Below, piece after piece: positions 1-11,202 of a stretch of 64,000 nucleotides of DNA. The translations under genes were made by a program, and so were the position numbers. The stretch is from the NCBI GenBank assembly GCA_021234155.1, contig JAJEKV010000066.1, positions 2,615,552 through 2,679,551 of the forward strand, given 5' to 3'. This DNA is from Isoetes taiwanensis (taxonomy: Eukaryota > Streptophyta > Lycopodiopsida > Isoetales > Isoetaceae). The first letter of the stretch is position 1; each line of letters starts with the position of its first letter. The notes beneath the pieces were generated by a model. The model was given only the letters and a program-made list of their open reading frames with translations. It was not told where the DNA came from and made no database searches.

Positions 1-859
1 CAAAAACAACAAAGGGAGAAGCAATGAAGCGGTGGAGATGAGGCATTGAGAGAATGATCGGATGTGACGGTGGCCAAAGGACACACATTAATGTTTGTGG
101 TATGAAAAGAAGGAATGGCATTTAATGCCGGCTTCGAAGTGGGATATCATTAAAACGAATGTGGCAGAAGGTACCATGGCTAGATATGCGGCGGGAGAAA
201 AGATTCTCATTTTAGAAACAGCCTTGCATTGCAAACACGTTGGCAATTTTTTTGATTGGTCCACGTCGACAAGGAGTTCCTCGGTTGGCTATATAAATAA
301 GACGAGGAGAGTGAAGCAAAACATCCGATGGCGCTCAGTATGTCTGCGGCTGGTTTGCATGACAAATGCACTATGCCTTCCAATTGCCTGGAGTGGATTA
401 CTTGTAAAATGGACTGTCTGGACCTCTGGCGGTGCCACAATCGTGGCATTGCTATGGACGAGTGGTGTGCCGGCATGGCTGAACATGCCCATCCCCATAC
501 CAACGGGATGGAGGTGATTACACCTCATTTGGGACCCGGAGCAAAGCGGTACCACATCCTGCGCATCACCTCCGCTCAGAACCAGGAGTAGAGGGTTTTC
601 CTCTTAGGGCGTAGTAGATAGGCTCGAGCCCATTTTGTATATATAGGGCAGTGCCCATAGCGGAAATAGCTGGGCTGTGCCCACATTTTGTAAAAAATTC
701 CACCTATAATATAAATATGCCGCCGTTTTAGTCACTATCCTGTGTTTTGTTTTGCGTCTTGAAGCGTATCGTTTGTTGTTGATTTTCACTTGCCGTGGTA
801 TGAAATGTTTTGAGGCAAAAAGCCATTTACCGGTGTAGGTAATGGAGTTCCATCTAACT
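1..859. other. Unassigned left edge with TATA-like sites
   Basis: No protein family is recognisable. A strong TATA-like stretch (ctatataaataag) lies near 289-301 on the plus strand and a second (gtatatataggg) near 636-647. The second is followed by a short inverted repeat (gggcagtgccc). This could be LTR or promoter sequence of an element that continues outside the window. I found no convincing similarity to the LTR-like block at 5.26-5.89 kb, so I do not call it the 3' LTR of the neighbouring element. Confidence 0.3.
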
Positions 860-1657
860 TTCACCATTTTGGAAAATCTTTGGGTTGAACCACTTGAATA
901 ATTTGATAAGGGCCAAGCCAAATAAACTTAAGCTTAGGAGGAAAAATTTTGTACCTAGAATCATAAAGAAGAACCAAATCTCCTTCTTTGAATGTTTTTG
1001 TCTTGAGGCGTTTATCATGTAAAGATTTTTGCAACTGTTGTCCATGAAGAACAACGAATATAAGCATCCCTTCGAAGTTCATCCAACTTCCAATTGATAG
1101 ACCCTTTCTTTGAGTGCAAAGAAGCGGATTATGGGCAATAGCCGGTTGAAAACGGAGAGTTGGTAGGATGTATTCAAGCGGCATGAGAGCTTCACGACCA
1201 TAAACCAATTTGAAAAGGAATGTGACTGTAGCTATTTTGAAACAAGTATTGTAGGCCCAAAGAAAAGTGAGGGAAGCTTTGTTTGCCCCGGTCGATGAAG
1301 CGTCACAAATTTTCTTGAGAATGGTGACCGAGTTTTGTTGGTGCTTTTTCGCCAAACCATTACCTTGAGGATAGTAAGGTGTGCTCTTGTGATGATGTAT
1401 CGGAGATAATCCGCCGTCAGCTCCTTGATGGTATGATTGATAAAATGGACACCACGATCACCCACCAGCTCGGTGGGGGTGGCCAAATCGGCGTGATAAT
1501 TTGTTGATAAGAGGACCTTAAGGTACGTGCTTGCCGCAGATGTTGTGCGGAAGTGCGCAAGCTTCAGCCCATTTAGTAAGCGTGGTCGGTGAGAACCGAG
1601 GAATGTAGCGGGCGCGGGTGCCAGCGGAGGAGGATCGATGGGTCCCACAAAATCCAT
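860..1657 (-). pseudogene. Integrase of element 1 (broken)
   Basis: The upstream part (1657-1232) begins with MDFVGPI, as in gypsy integrase catalytic cores, and carries PTELVGDRGVHFINHTIKEL, which corresponds to the second catalytic aspartate region. It then shifts frame into 1355-861, which carries LWAYNT, LVYGREALMPLEYILPTLR and KEGDLVLLYDSRYK. These are the standard post-core and C-terminal landmarks of plant gypsy integrases. At least one frameshift separates the halves. The enzyme would have inserted element cDNA into the genome. It is non-functional as it stands. Confidence 0.85.
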
Positions 1658-2071
1658 TCCCCATTTCTTTGAAGAAGGGAAGGGCGTGGCGGGGCGTCAA
1701 GGGAAGAGCGTCCACGGGGCGTGGGGCCCCCTGGCCCCGGCAAGCATCACGCGTCGCAGGCGTGGCGTCTTTGAAGAGCGTGGGCCAAAATACCCGGCTA
1801 AAAGGATTTTTGCGTGCGCGTGGTGTCACCATGAAAATGACCACCACCTAGCCCTTGATGAGCTTCTCTCGGACAATATCCGGAACTTCATGAGGTAAAA
1901 CACAACGTCGAAGAATGGTATCCTTACCCTTTTTGTAAAGATGTCACGCAACCATGGTGTAGTCCGCGGACTTCGCGGAGAAATTGATGGCGGCACGGAT
2001 TGATTTTGGCATGAGAGAGCGTCATGTCCTCGGGTGGAAGAGCTGTGAGGAGGTACTTCCCGGCTTGAAAG

Positions 2072-3480
2072 TCATGGAACCAATGTGGTGTTGCATTGAC
2101 TAAAAAAGAGTTGAGCGTCGAAGAAAGCGTCCCGAGACTCCGGTGGAGGATCATCTCTGCGGTGGATCGCGTGAAAGATAATCCCGGGGGACAACATGAG
2201 ATTTGCGGCCTTTGTGAACAATTTCAAAAAGGTGCAAATTCTTGGAGAAGAAGGACCCAACGAGCAATCACGGCCCGTGGTGATGGATTTGTTGATCAAA
2301 TAAAGGAGTGCTTGGTGGTCAACAAAGAATTTGATCGGCCGCCTAAAAAGATAGTGACTGGGGCGTTGGACCGTACGAAAAATTAGACCCAAAGCTTCAC
2401 GCCTTCGATGGGAGAGTAGTTCGCGCACTGAGTTGAGTTCTTCTTTGGCGTGTCGGTTTGGTTTGTCAGTAATGCGATCATATTCTTGAGAAAGAACGGC
2501 TCCAATAGCAAGCGCCAGAGACATCGACATGAACATGAAAGGGCTTGTCCCATTGAGGAGGAACAAGCGGGGCCTCGAGTGAGCAAAAGCTTCAAACTGT
2601 TGGAAGCGACTTCAGCACGGGAATTCCAAGCCGGTGGATTCATCACCGTGAGTTTATGAATGGGATCTGCAATGGCTGCTAGTCCGGGAATGAAGGTGGA
2701 GTAATAATTAACCTTACCCAGGAAAGAGCGTGTCTCCTTGATATTGGCTGGTGCTTGAGCCTTGAGCACACAAGCCCGATTTTGGCGGGATCGGTGGTGA
2801 TACGCTTTCTTCGACAACGTGGCCCTAACAGAACACTGAGGTGACACAAAGGGTGCATTTCTCCGGATTGAGACTATCTTGGGACTCATCACATTTCTGA
2901 AAGGCGAGTTCAATTTATCCAAATGGTCACCATGGAACCGTAGGCGGAGAAGTCATCTTGAAAATTTGTAAGAAGGGATTTTCCTTCATAAAATCATGAA
3001 TGGATGGAGAGTTTGATAAGCCAAAGGAACCACCCCCCCGGGGTGGTGAAAGTAGTCTTGAGTTGATCGATTCTTTGATTGAGATCTGATTGTAGCGGAA
3101 AAACCATCCATGAAGACCTCTTCGGGCACAGTGCGTGAAGGGAAGTGGAAAATGATCACGCTCCGTGGCACGATTGAGTTTTGGTAGTCCCGCAAACGCG
3201 GATCTTACCATTGTGTTTGAGGGCAATGGCGATGGGGCTCACCCATTGAGAATGTTTGACCTCATAGATCAAACTGCGGCCAAGGAGGGAGTTTGTCAAT
3301 TTACGCCTTGGCGATCCACGGTAATTAGGGTTGCCCGATCTGCTTGTCGTTGCTAAACGGGCCGGGCATCGATTTGGTAGGAATGGTGAGTTCCCCAAAG
3401 GCTTTGTTGATTCCCAGAAGATCTCTGTAGCTCGGGCGAAAATGTATTTGAACTTTTTGAAAAGCGTGGCGGCCACATTA
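2072..3480 (-). pseudogene. Reverse transcriptase / RNase H of element 1 (broken)
   Basis: The segment 2922-2383 contains the RT connection-domain landmark ETRSFLGKVNYYSTFIPGLA, typical of gypsy elements (RSFLGxxNYYRxFI). The segment 2566-2072 follows with RNase H/tether landmarks: GAVLSQEYD, a degenerate HYLFRRPIKFFVDHQALLYL and an altered GRDCSLG. The region up to 3476 holds an eroded RT N-terminus with SQWVSPIAIALKHNGKIRVC, matching the SPWVSPIVIVxKKNGKIRVC type. Stops and frameshifts are frequent. Confidence 0.8.
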
Positions 3481-3802
3481 CGATGGGAGGGTCGGAAAGA
3501 TTTGCGGCAAGTCAGACAGGCTGATTGTTGCCTCGTCCACTATCGACTTCAGAAGTCTGAATATGGGGTATCACTTCGGTGTCTGGACAATGTGTGCGGG
3601 AGGTTGAAGCATATGCCGGATCTGCGTGGCACTCTGCGTGGTGAAAAAGAGGTTCGAGTTTTCATCAGCGGGGTTGCTTCATGGCTGGCGTGGACATCTC
3701 ACGGGGGCTGCGGGGAGATTCCACATCGAAAGTGATCAACCCGTTGAATTCGGTGCAAGGAGCCAGGTAGGGGGTCAAGCAAAGCATACAGCCTGGTCAC
3801 GA

Positions 3803-4390
3803 TCAAGAGTCATTTCTCCCCAAGGATCCATATTCGGGGTAGGATGGCCAGAGGTAGACTTCGCGGTGGGCAAGAACTTGATAGAATATTCTGGGCTTCC
3901 TCGAGAATGCATTATTAGGAGAGGGTTCAGCATGGTCAGCGAAATGATCTTGCTGTTTCCAAAAGTCCATGGTGGCATTGAGGTGACCATCGGTGATGAC
4001 TAAGCGTCCGTGGCCCGAGAATGGATACTCTTGGCCTGGCGGAGAAAAGGTCGCCAACCAACATTTCATAATCAGGGATCTTCCCAGCCTTCCAAACTCC
4101 AAATTCCAAAGGGAATCGGAGGTCACCAATGTTGATGTGAAGAAGAGGCGTGATGCCTTGAGGTCTCGTGATATGGCCATTAGCCAATTTGATGTCATAT
4201 GGGGCGCGATAGAGTTCTTTGATGCCCATTTGTTTGCGAGGAGTTTATCCGTTATGAGATTAAGCGTGCTACCTCTGTCAATTTGAACATGGTTGACTTG
4301 CTGATTACCCACCGTGGCGTGGACCGTGGGTGTAGAGGTAGCAACAGCCCCAACCAAGGCGGTCGAGTGGTAAGCGGTCTTCGTGAGCAA
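3803..4390 (-). pseudogene. Retroviral-type aspartic protease region of element 1
   Basis: A 195-codon open stretch contains VQIDRGSTLNLITDKLL. This corresponds to the active-site loop of gypsy proteases (usually V-D-G/T-G-S-x-x-N-L/I). The expected D-G-G-S reads D-R-G-S here, so the loop is altered. It lies directly 5' of the RT on the same strand, as expected for gag-pro-pol order. The flanking residues after about position 100 are poorly conserved. Confidence 0.7.
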
Positions 4391-5219
4391 GGCAGAGTTT
4401 CAAAATTGTTGCCAAACTTAAGGGAATTTTGATTTTGGCTAGCTCCTCTTGGAGTTCAAAGGTACATGAGAAAAGGATCACATTGGATCCACTGTGCCGT
4501 CTTTGGAAGTGCGTGGTAAGGAGGCGGCAACTTCTTTGAGGAGGTCAACCTCGGCGACTATATTTGGATATCTGCGAGGCGTGGAGGTTGATCGTGGAAG
4601 GTGCTTCTTGTCTTTGTTGAGCTTTCAGTGGTGGCATGAACATTAATAAGCGTCGCGGCCTTCGGCGGCTTGCATGAGATTCAAAATGCTTTGGCGAACT
4701 TTAGGCATGACATTTGGCATGAGTTTCTCAAGTCGGGTGCAAAGTGAACCTTTTTATGCGCCTCATGAGGAATGGTGTCAAGCGCAAAGGCGGGGTTGCG
4801 TGCGGTGGAATAATGGTCAGGGGCGTGATGCTCGTGCGGCGTGAAACCAAACCAACCCAATTTAATGGCCGGAATTTGGAGGATTAAGAGCACGAAAAAT
4901 TTCTTCCCGTGCTTGTTGATCCATCGAGGTTGATTGGCGGGAGATGGTTGATAACGTGATTGCTTGAGGTGCGCGAGGTGGCTTCTTAAGAACAGGGCCG
5001 GGCCTTGTTTGCCATTAGCAATCGAGTTGGTAGCCGGAGGCGGACCGATGTAGTCGATTGGTGCGAAGCCGCACCTAAACTTGTGGAAGTTGAGGACGCC
5101 CGTGGTGGTGTGACCCCATTCTTGGCAGTCACGAGAAAGGAGTTCTTAAAGGCGTGAAGTTTCGGACGGAACATGGCGACGGAAAAATGAGGATCGAATC
5201 GGACCAGCGATGGCGACAA
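4391..5219 (-). pseudogene. Gag-like region of element 1 (heavily eroded)
   Basis: There is no clean reading frame. Between the protease and the LTR-like block the minus strand shows short open stretches. One begins near 5219 (MSPSLVRFDPHFSVAMFRPK), and another near 4893-4681 reads like a gag fragment when frames are combined. Assignment rests mostly on position, between an LTR-like block and a protease. No zinc knuckle was seen. Confidence 0.4.
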
Positions 5220-5259
5220 TGTTTGGGGTGCGGGTCAGCCGGGAACTCTGGAAAATGAC

Positions 5260-5890
5260 CCTGGCGAGGACCCGTGGATCTAGGGGGGGAGAATCCGGAG
5301 GGACTATGTCACTGGGATTTGCAAGAAGAGAACAAGAAGAAGAAAAGCAGAACAAAGAGAACAATGAGAGGAAAATGATAAGCTTCCTTGATATCAATGA
5401 TGAACATACATGAGCTACAATAATCGAGAAGACTGAAAAGAGACAAGACTCAAAACTCATCTAACCTTCATGTGCTAGCTCTACTCATATATATATAGTA
5501 CAATGGCCTTTGGCCCAATATAGACACTCGGCGATCTCACGGTGCCGACTCTCGGAAGGAGGCCCACGATTCTTGAGGAATCTTTGGTGGTGCCTCTTGA
5601 GGTGCCTGGGATCCATATTATTGTGGCGGTGATGGCCGTCACTTGTCTGAGCGGCCCCCTCTTGTTGGGAGCTTTGCTTGGTCTTGAACGACTTACCCGT
5701 GGTTATTTGTGGGTCCTTGTTCTTGACACAGTCCGTCATTATGCATGAATAGTCTGTACCGGGAGGCGGGACTAACGGATCATCGCACCTCTTGGTGCGT
5801 GTTGGCCTAGAAGAATGCCTTAAAGGTGTATCCCATCGCCAAGCCCCACGTTCCAAGATTCGGCACATGTGCTCCACTAACTAGAAGACA
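5260..5890 (-). repeat. LTR-like block between elements 1 and 2
   Basis: On the minus strand this block has a TATA-like run (tatatatatgag near 5490-5505), then a pyrimidine-rich stretch, and ends in a C-rich segment near 5280. It lacks coding capacity. It lies directly 3' of the pol region of element 2 and directly 5' of the gag-like region of element 1. It could therefore be the 3' LTR of the former or the 5' LTR of the latter. No second copy was identified by eye, so the call is inferred from composition and position. Confidence 0.5.
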
Positions 5891-5989
5891 TGAGCGAACT
5901 TAAAGGCTAACTAAGAAGCATACTAAGCTAACCTCTCGGCAAGTCGAGGTCGACCAAGTCGGGAGGCGACTGCGCCCATCAAACTCCTT

Positions 5990-7011
5990 CATAAACTACG
6001 GGTATTGCTTCTCCAAATCCGCTTCAATACCTATGTGCGTCTTCCGTGCAAGTGCTTCCACTTGACCAAATCTTGGAGGGGCGGGCGTCCTAGTCTTCTT
6101 GAATGACTTATCGAAGTAATTCGAGGCACAATTTCGACTTGCTCCTCGAGTCATTTCCAACAAAGTTGGAGTATCAAGACCTCCTCGGGGTTAGGATTGT
6201 GCTTTTCAATAAACTTACATGGAAGACCTTGTGAACTTTGAGATGGTAGGAAGATCCAACTTGTAGGCTTGGGAGCCCACTCTCTCCAAAATCTTGAGCG
6301 GACCAGCCCATCGAGGGCAAGCTTCTTGCAACTCCCAATCCGAAGCTTAGCTTGCTTTACCTTGATCTTCAACCACACGCTATCGCCTACCTTGAACTCC
6401 CTTACGGTCCCTGTGCCTATCGGCCCACACTCTTTACCGACTTCTTCTTTGCTAGAAGGTATCCCCTTACTTCTTCCACCAGGCTGCTTTGCATATCACC
6501 TAGCATCTTTGGGATACTTCAACCTTTGACGGGGATTGTGCAGTGTCGGGGTTAGGCAGCGGTACCGTAATTTACCATGAAAGGAGACATCAGGGAGATG
6601 ACTCGCTTGCTGCTCTTGGCCGAATTCCACCAAATGGATGTACTCATCCCACTTGGACTGCTTATTCCACATATAACTTCTAAGCATGTCTTCAATAATT
6701 CGATTCGTGCGCTCCATCTAACCATCTGTCTGCGGATGATAAGCTGTGCTCATGGAGAGCTTCGTCTGAATGGTGCTAAAGAGGTCCTGCCAAAAGCACT
6801 CATAAACTTGGAATCTGTCGAAATTATTTCCGAGGCATGCCATAGAGCCTAAAATCTCCTTTACAAATAACTTGGCGGTATCTAATGCTGTGTCCGTAGT
6901 ATTACAAGGCACAAAATGTGTCATCTTAGATAATTTGTCTACTACGACCATTAATGCATCCTTGCCTCGAAGAGTCTTGGGAAGTCCTGTGATAAAATCC
7001 ATGCTTACCAC
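5990..7011 (-). pseudogene. Integrase and chromodomain remnant of element 2
   Basis: The segment 7011-6718 opens with MVSMDFITGLPKT and VVVDKLSKMTHFVPC, the standard start of a gypsy integrase core, and ends with AYHPQTDG. It continues in another frame at 6717 with ERTNRIIEDMLRSY, the region of the last catalytic acid. The segment 6378-6151 has the C-terminal landmark EKHNPNPEEVL. Beyond this, around 6120-6000, mixed frames give LVKWKHL followed by EADLEKQYP. That matches the core of a chromodomain (V-K-W-K ... W-E ... F-P). Confidence 0.8.
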
Positions 7012-7173
7012 TTCCCATTTCGCATTCGACCTTTGCTAGAGGATCCAAGGCTCACGGAATTGAAGCTGTTCGCTTTGGTTTCTTGGCACAAACCGGCACT
7101 CCGGGATATATCTTGCTATCTGCTTCTTCATTTCACGGCGAGAAATAACTACGCCGAATCTTGAAGTAGGTCT

Positions 7174-7900
7174 TCATAAAACCCGCATGCCTAAGCTATT
7201 GGGGCATTTGTGTGTATCATGAAGAATTAACTTTCTCACACCTGACGATTCGGGTACACACAACTTATGCTTATGGTACAACAAGTTGCCTTCCATCCTA
7301 TAATGCTTGAAGGCTTCTCGTTCTTTATCTGTTCTAGCCTCCTTAGAGAGGCTTTCCCATACCTCCTTGAAATCACCATCAAATGGTAATGTCTCCTCAA
7401 TTTTCTTGCCATACCCACTTTCGAAGAGTTGATATAGCATTACAATGTGTTTCGTCTCAAGGGGTCTTCTAGAAAGAGCATCAGCAACCACATTCAACTT
7501 ACCTGGCTTATAAGCAATCTCAAATCATACTCTTCTAGGAATTCCATCCACCTCCTTTGCCTTAGATTGAGGAGCGGTTGGGTAAAAATGTATTGGAGGC
7601 TCTGGTGATCAGTATCTAACTGAAACTTCCTCCCAAGCAAATAATGCCTCCAAATACGAAGAGCTCTCACAATAGCTAGAAGTTCCTAATCATGGATTGG
7701 ATATCGCTGCTCGGTGTCGTTCAACTTCTTGGAATCATAGGCCACTACTCTTCCTTCTTGCATAAGGACTCCACCTGTTGCTATCTTGCTTGGTCTGTTG
7801 CTACTATCTTGTCCTTGTGCGGATCTGGCAAGAACTAGTAATCGGTTTGTTGTTAAGGCTTCCTTACACTTTTCAAATGAAGCTTGAACATTTTCTAGCC
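7174..7900 (-). pseudogene. RNase H and H2C2 zinc-binding region of element 2
   Basis: The frame ending at 7686 closes with GGVLMQEGRVVAYDSKKLND and RYPIHD, the beginning of the gypsy RNase H. The next open segment, 7497-7174, starts at NVVADALSRRP, which marks the end of RNase H in nearly all Ty3/gypsy elements. It runs into a degenerate integrase N-terminal region, LLYHKHKLCVPES...LILHDTHKCP, with the first histidine pair visible. Stops separate the pieces. Confidence 0.8.
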
Positions 7901-8710
7901 AATGTGTTCTCCAATCTTTTACCTTAACGCTCTTAGTGAGGTCCGTCAAAGGGGACGCCCACTTGGCGAAGTCCTTCATGAACTTCCTGTAATAACCTGC
8001 CAAACCTAGAAAGCTTCTTACCTCAGCCACATTCTTTGGAGCTGGCCAATCCACTCTTGCCCCGATCTTTTTGGTGGGTGGAGATCCCTTCAAGTAGATA
8101 TGACATGGCCTAAGTACTCCACTCTTTTCGGTAGCAAAGTGGCATTTGGAGAGCTTTTCCATACAAGCGATCGCTTTTAACTTTTCCAACACCCTTCTCA
8201 AATCTTGACTATGATCTTCAATGGACTTGGCGTAGACTAGAATGTCGTCGAAGAAGACAATGACAAACTCATCTAGAATTCCAAGAAGGCGTCGTTCATG
8301 AGGCGCATGAAAGTTGCTGGAGCATTCGACAACCCAAAGGGCATTAAGCGTAAACTCAAAGTGACCATCCGGCGTTCTAAAGGCGGTCTTATGGATATCC
8401 TCTTCTTTTATTCTTATCGATGGTACCACGACCTCAAATCAATTTTAGAGAATACCTTTGCTCCTTGGAGCTGGTCCATTAAATCATCGCGCCCTTGGCA
8501 ATGCATACTTATTCTTTTATCGCCGCTTGTTGAGCTGGCGATAGTCTATGCACATTCTTAAGCTCCCATCTTTCTTTTTCACGAAGAGTATAGGTGCCCC
8601 AAAAGGAGACACACTTGCTCTAATAAAGCCAAGCTCAAGCAATTCCTGGAGCTGCTTCTTAAGCTCTATCAACTCCGGTGTGCTCATCCTATATGGTGCC
8701 TTCTGGTAGG
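7686..8710 (-). pseudogene. Reverse transcriptase of element 2
   Basis: From about 8710 the minus strand reads [17 protein letters not shown], then [20 protein letters not shown], the classic RT fingers region. A frameshift follows. The segment 8429-7686 carries FVIVFFDDILVYAKS; the catalytic box usually reads F/Y-x-D-D and is F-F-D-D here, so it is retained. It then carries VRSFLGLAGYYRKFMKDFAKWASPLTDLTK, the conserved connection region. The extent matches a typical gypsy RT. At least one frameshift and one stop disrupt the N-terminal third. Confidence 0.88.
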
Positions 8711-8742
8711 CTTAGCATCTGGGGCTAATGTGATCTCACATT

Positions 8743-9102
8743 CTACACTCCTATAAGGTGGTAGCTGCCGGATTTCATCCGGGAATACATCCTTGAATTC
8801 CGAAATGAGCCTTGCTCTTGGCTTTGGGCAACCCGATTCCCCTTTTGGTCGCTTCCATCCCGCTTATTGGGCTCAATTGCCTCTAACCTCAAAATGTAAT
8901 CCACCTTATTTCTTTCTATACTTTTCCTTAGCTGCTTCAAAGAAATACACTGCATAGAAGAAGCTGCCTTCTTACCTTTCACTATGAATTTGGTGCCATC
9001 CGGTGCTGTGATGACGATCTCATTACGGTCGCAATCGATCATGGCTTTCGCTGGTTTTAGGAACTCCATTCCTACTATAAGGTCATACCTTCCAATTTCC
9101 AT
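8743..9102 (-). pseudogene. Aspartic protease C-terminal half of element 2
   Basis: The open stretch begins MEIGRYDLIVGMEFL. This matches the conserved L-G-x-Y-D-x-I-L-G-M-D/E-W-L motif in the second half of chromovirus proteases. CDRNEIVI and a short variable linker to the RT follow. The active-site D-S/T-G half should lie just upstream, about 9110-9320, where the sequence is disturbed and I could not read it cleanly. Confidence 0.75.
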
Positions 9103-9316
9103 GACCTCGCCCCATCGACCACTTACTTCTACTAAAGGTCTATGTCGAATGTGATCCTCCTCCCTTTAGTGTGCGAATGAAGCCCTTTGCCATGTAAATG
9201 GCCTTGGCTTAGACTTCAATACCTTGTTCTTCATTAGCGCAGCCAGCCTAGGAGAGCAAAGTTGTGAGAACTACGTGTCTATGAGGACTACATATGGGTT
9301 GCTATCTATGATTCCA

Positions 9317-10681
9317 TCAGCCCTTAATTTTGTCGTGATTTTCAATATCACCCAGACTCAATATTTGCCTGATATGGCACTCACCATCTATGAAGTCCTG
9401 GGCCTCATCTTTGGTCGTCGTCTTCATCTGCTTACGTTGGTGAATCCCAATCCCAAACTTGCCAAAGCTGCTTTTGCATGACGAATGGGCAATCATGTAT
9501 TTGGTTTGGTAAGCTTGCACGAAACATAGCTTCTTCTCGATACACCCTGTCTCTTCTCCTTGTTGTCTAAAAGGCGGCTTTAGGGCACTACCCCGATGCA
9601 TGCGTGGCTTACGATCCCAAAGTTCTTACCACGAGCTTTTCCTTCTTAACGGCCTCGATGGGCGTCATTTCTGGCGATTGCTTACTACGACAGTGCGCCC
9701 TTGAATACCTGGTGACTTTCCCTTGAAGGCCATTGTTTCTCCCTTGGCGTTGATGGAGCTTCTTCCAAACTTATGGCTTTATCCTCATTACGCCACTGAT
9801 TTTTGGGTTGATTACCGGGACTAGCCTTTTGATATTGTTGTTCAATCCTTGATGTAAAGTTTCAACCCGGCTTGCCTTTCGAAACTCAGGGGACATGGAG
9901 CAGTCGCATGAATTCCCTCTGTGTACTTTGCTCTTACGACAAAGGTACCACGGTTCAATCGTAGAATTCTTTGGATGCCTGATGGTATGTGATCTAGGCA
10001 CATAATATCTGCGAAGGCCTTGCTAAAGGTCTTGAATCTTTATTGTTCCTTTTGAGCTTGTTGGACTTTCGCGTAGCCTTTCCACAAGATTCTAGCTGCT
10101 CCTATCAGAGTTTCTTTGTAGCAACCTTTCCTATATCCTTGTCCTTCATGCCATAAGAGTTGCCAAATTTCTCCATCGTCAAGCCCGGACTTACGCCTCT
10201 ATAAGCCCGACTTTGTCCTTCCGGCTGACCCAACTTCCTGAGTCTTCCACACATTGCTCATAAGCTTTGTCAACTTTCTTTTGATAGTCATCGCCTTCCC
10301 TTGCCTGGCTCTTACGTGAAGTATCGGGACTCACTTTCGAGCTAGAACTGTCTTGGTCATGCAATTAATGTCGATGGGTGGAGCTAGGTGGTGTTGGAGT
10401 CCCTCTGTTTCTCCTTTTCTCTTCTGTCTCGACATTTTCTGATTGTCTTGCCCCTCCGTTTGTGGACCTTCTCGATGCCTTCTTTGAGGTAGTGGTGGAG
10501 GTGGAGGTGGAGGTGGTGAATGGTGTTCATATTCTTGGGCATTCATCAATGGGGTGGCCCAGTGGATTAGCTGATGCATCTGATTTCTCATCTGGACGAG
10601 CCTTGCGTTGATTGATTCCATCGTCATTTCCTCGTTGTTGTCATCTTGATCACGTCCAGAATAGGTTTTACGGGTATCCAT
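9317..10681 (-). pseudogene. Gag region of element 2
   Basis: The best start is the ATG at 10681. It opens a 116-codon frame with an acidic N-terminus (MDTRKTYSGRDQDDNNEE), a helix-prone stretch and a proline run of eight, then loses frame. Downstream pieces at 10001-9771 and 9601-9317 lie in the same direction and lead to the protease. Histidine/cysteine residues near 9925-9950 may be a worn zinc knuckle. Gag would form the particle shell. The call rests on position, orientation and composition rather than on a diagnostic motif. Confidence 0.55.
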
Positions 10682-10690
10682 CGGTAATGC

Positions 10691-11202
10691 ATTTTACTGG
10701 CTTTGAGAACCCGAGGTGTTCCTTGCTGCAAGGATTAATCATCAATGCTTGTTATTTAAGTTACACACTAATCATTCTTGCTTACAATTGAATTGTTGTT
10801 AGGTGCAAAAGAAATTATGTGAAACTTCCACTTACAAGTCAAGATCATGATAAGACATTAATTAGTATATAGAAATACATTTCATGAATTACATGATAAT
10901 AACTGAAGAGAGGATTTCAATACACTTTAATTAATTAACAAAGCAAGCTTTCCATCAACGGTGTCCCCTCATGGACTTGAAGAAGTTCTTAACATTCTTC
11001 AATCCTATCCCCTTGCCGACGTTCTGCAGGATTCTTGCCGCCGATCCTCCTTCCAATGCTCTTGCCATCGTAGTCTTAGGAAGTTACAGTGCGGTTGCGC
11101 CACCTCTTGACAAGTGTGCATCCCTGAGGTGGCCCCTTGCAAAGTCGAGAGAATGAAGGACTACGGATCTCTTGAAGAGGATAACATGGTCTATCCAATA
11201 CT
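10691..11202. other. Non-coding, AT-rich spacer
   Basis: This stretch lies between the gag of element 2 and the extra ORF. Its right part, up to about 11150, has a short open frame with no recognisable product. I looked for a primer-binding-site-like sequence next to an LTR end and did not find one I would defend. Confidence 0.35.

Larger units (their letters stand above)
860..5219 (-). mobile_element. Decayed Ty3/gypsy retrotransposon, non-chromodomain type (element 1)
   Basis: Reading the minus strand from right to left gives the normal Ty3/gypsy order: a gag-like region, an aspartic protease, reverse transcriptase, RNase H, then integrase with its C-terminal tail. Each domain is split over several frames with stops, so the element is dead. 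The integrase ends in a tail of the GDLVLLYDSRYK type with no chromodomain visible after it. That points to the Athila/Tat-like side of Ty3/gypsy rather than a chromovirus. LTR boundaries and target-site duplications could not be fixed by eye. Confidence 0.85.
5950..10690 (-). mobile_element. Decayed Ty3/gypsy chromovirus (element 2)
   Basis: The minus strand reads gag (10681), protease (9102), reverse transcriptase (8710), RNase H, H2C2 zinc-binding region, integrase core and a chromodomain-like tail (about 6120-6000). This is the canonical chromovirus order. It is better preserved than element 1 but carries several stops and frameshifts. The RT and protease look most like the Tekay/Reina/CRM type of plant chromovirus; that is a family-level judgement from memory. 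An unexplained extra ORF and a short tandem repeat lie upstream of its gag (see separate entries). Confidence 0.88.

Noticed and set aside
95-591. Open frames of up to 140 codons at the left edge
   Set aside because: Several overlapping frames on both strands are open at once and none has a recognisable domain. A TATA-like site in the middle suggests non-coding LTR or promoter sequence.
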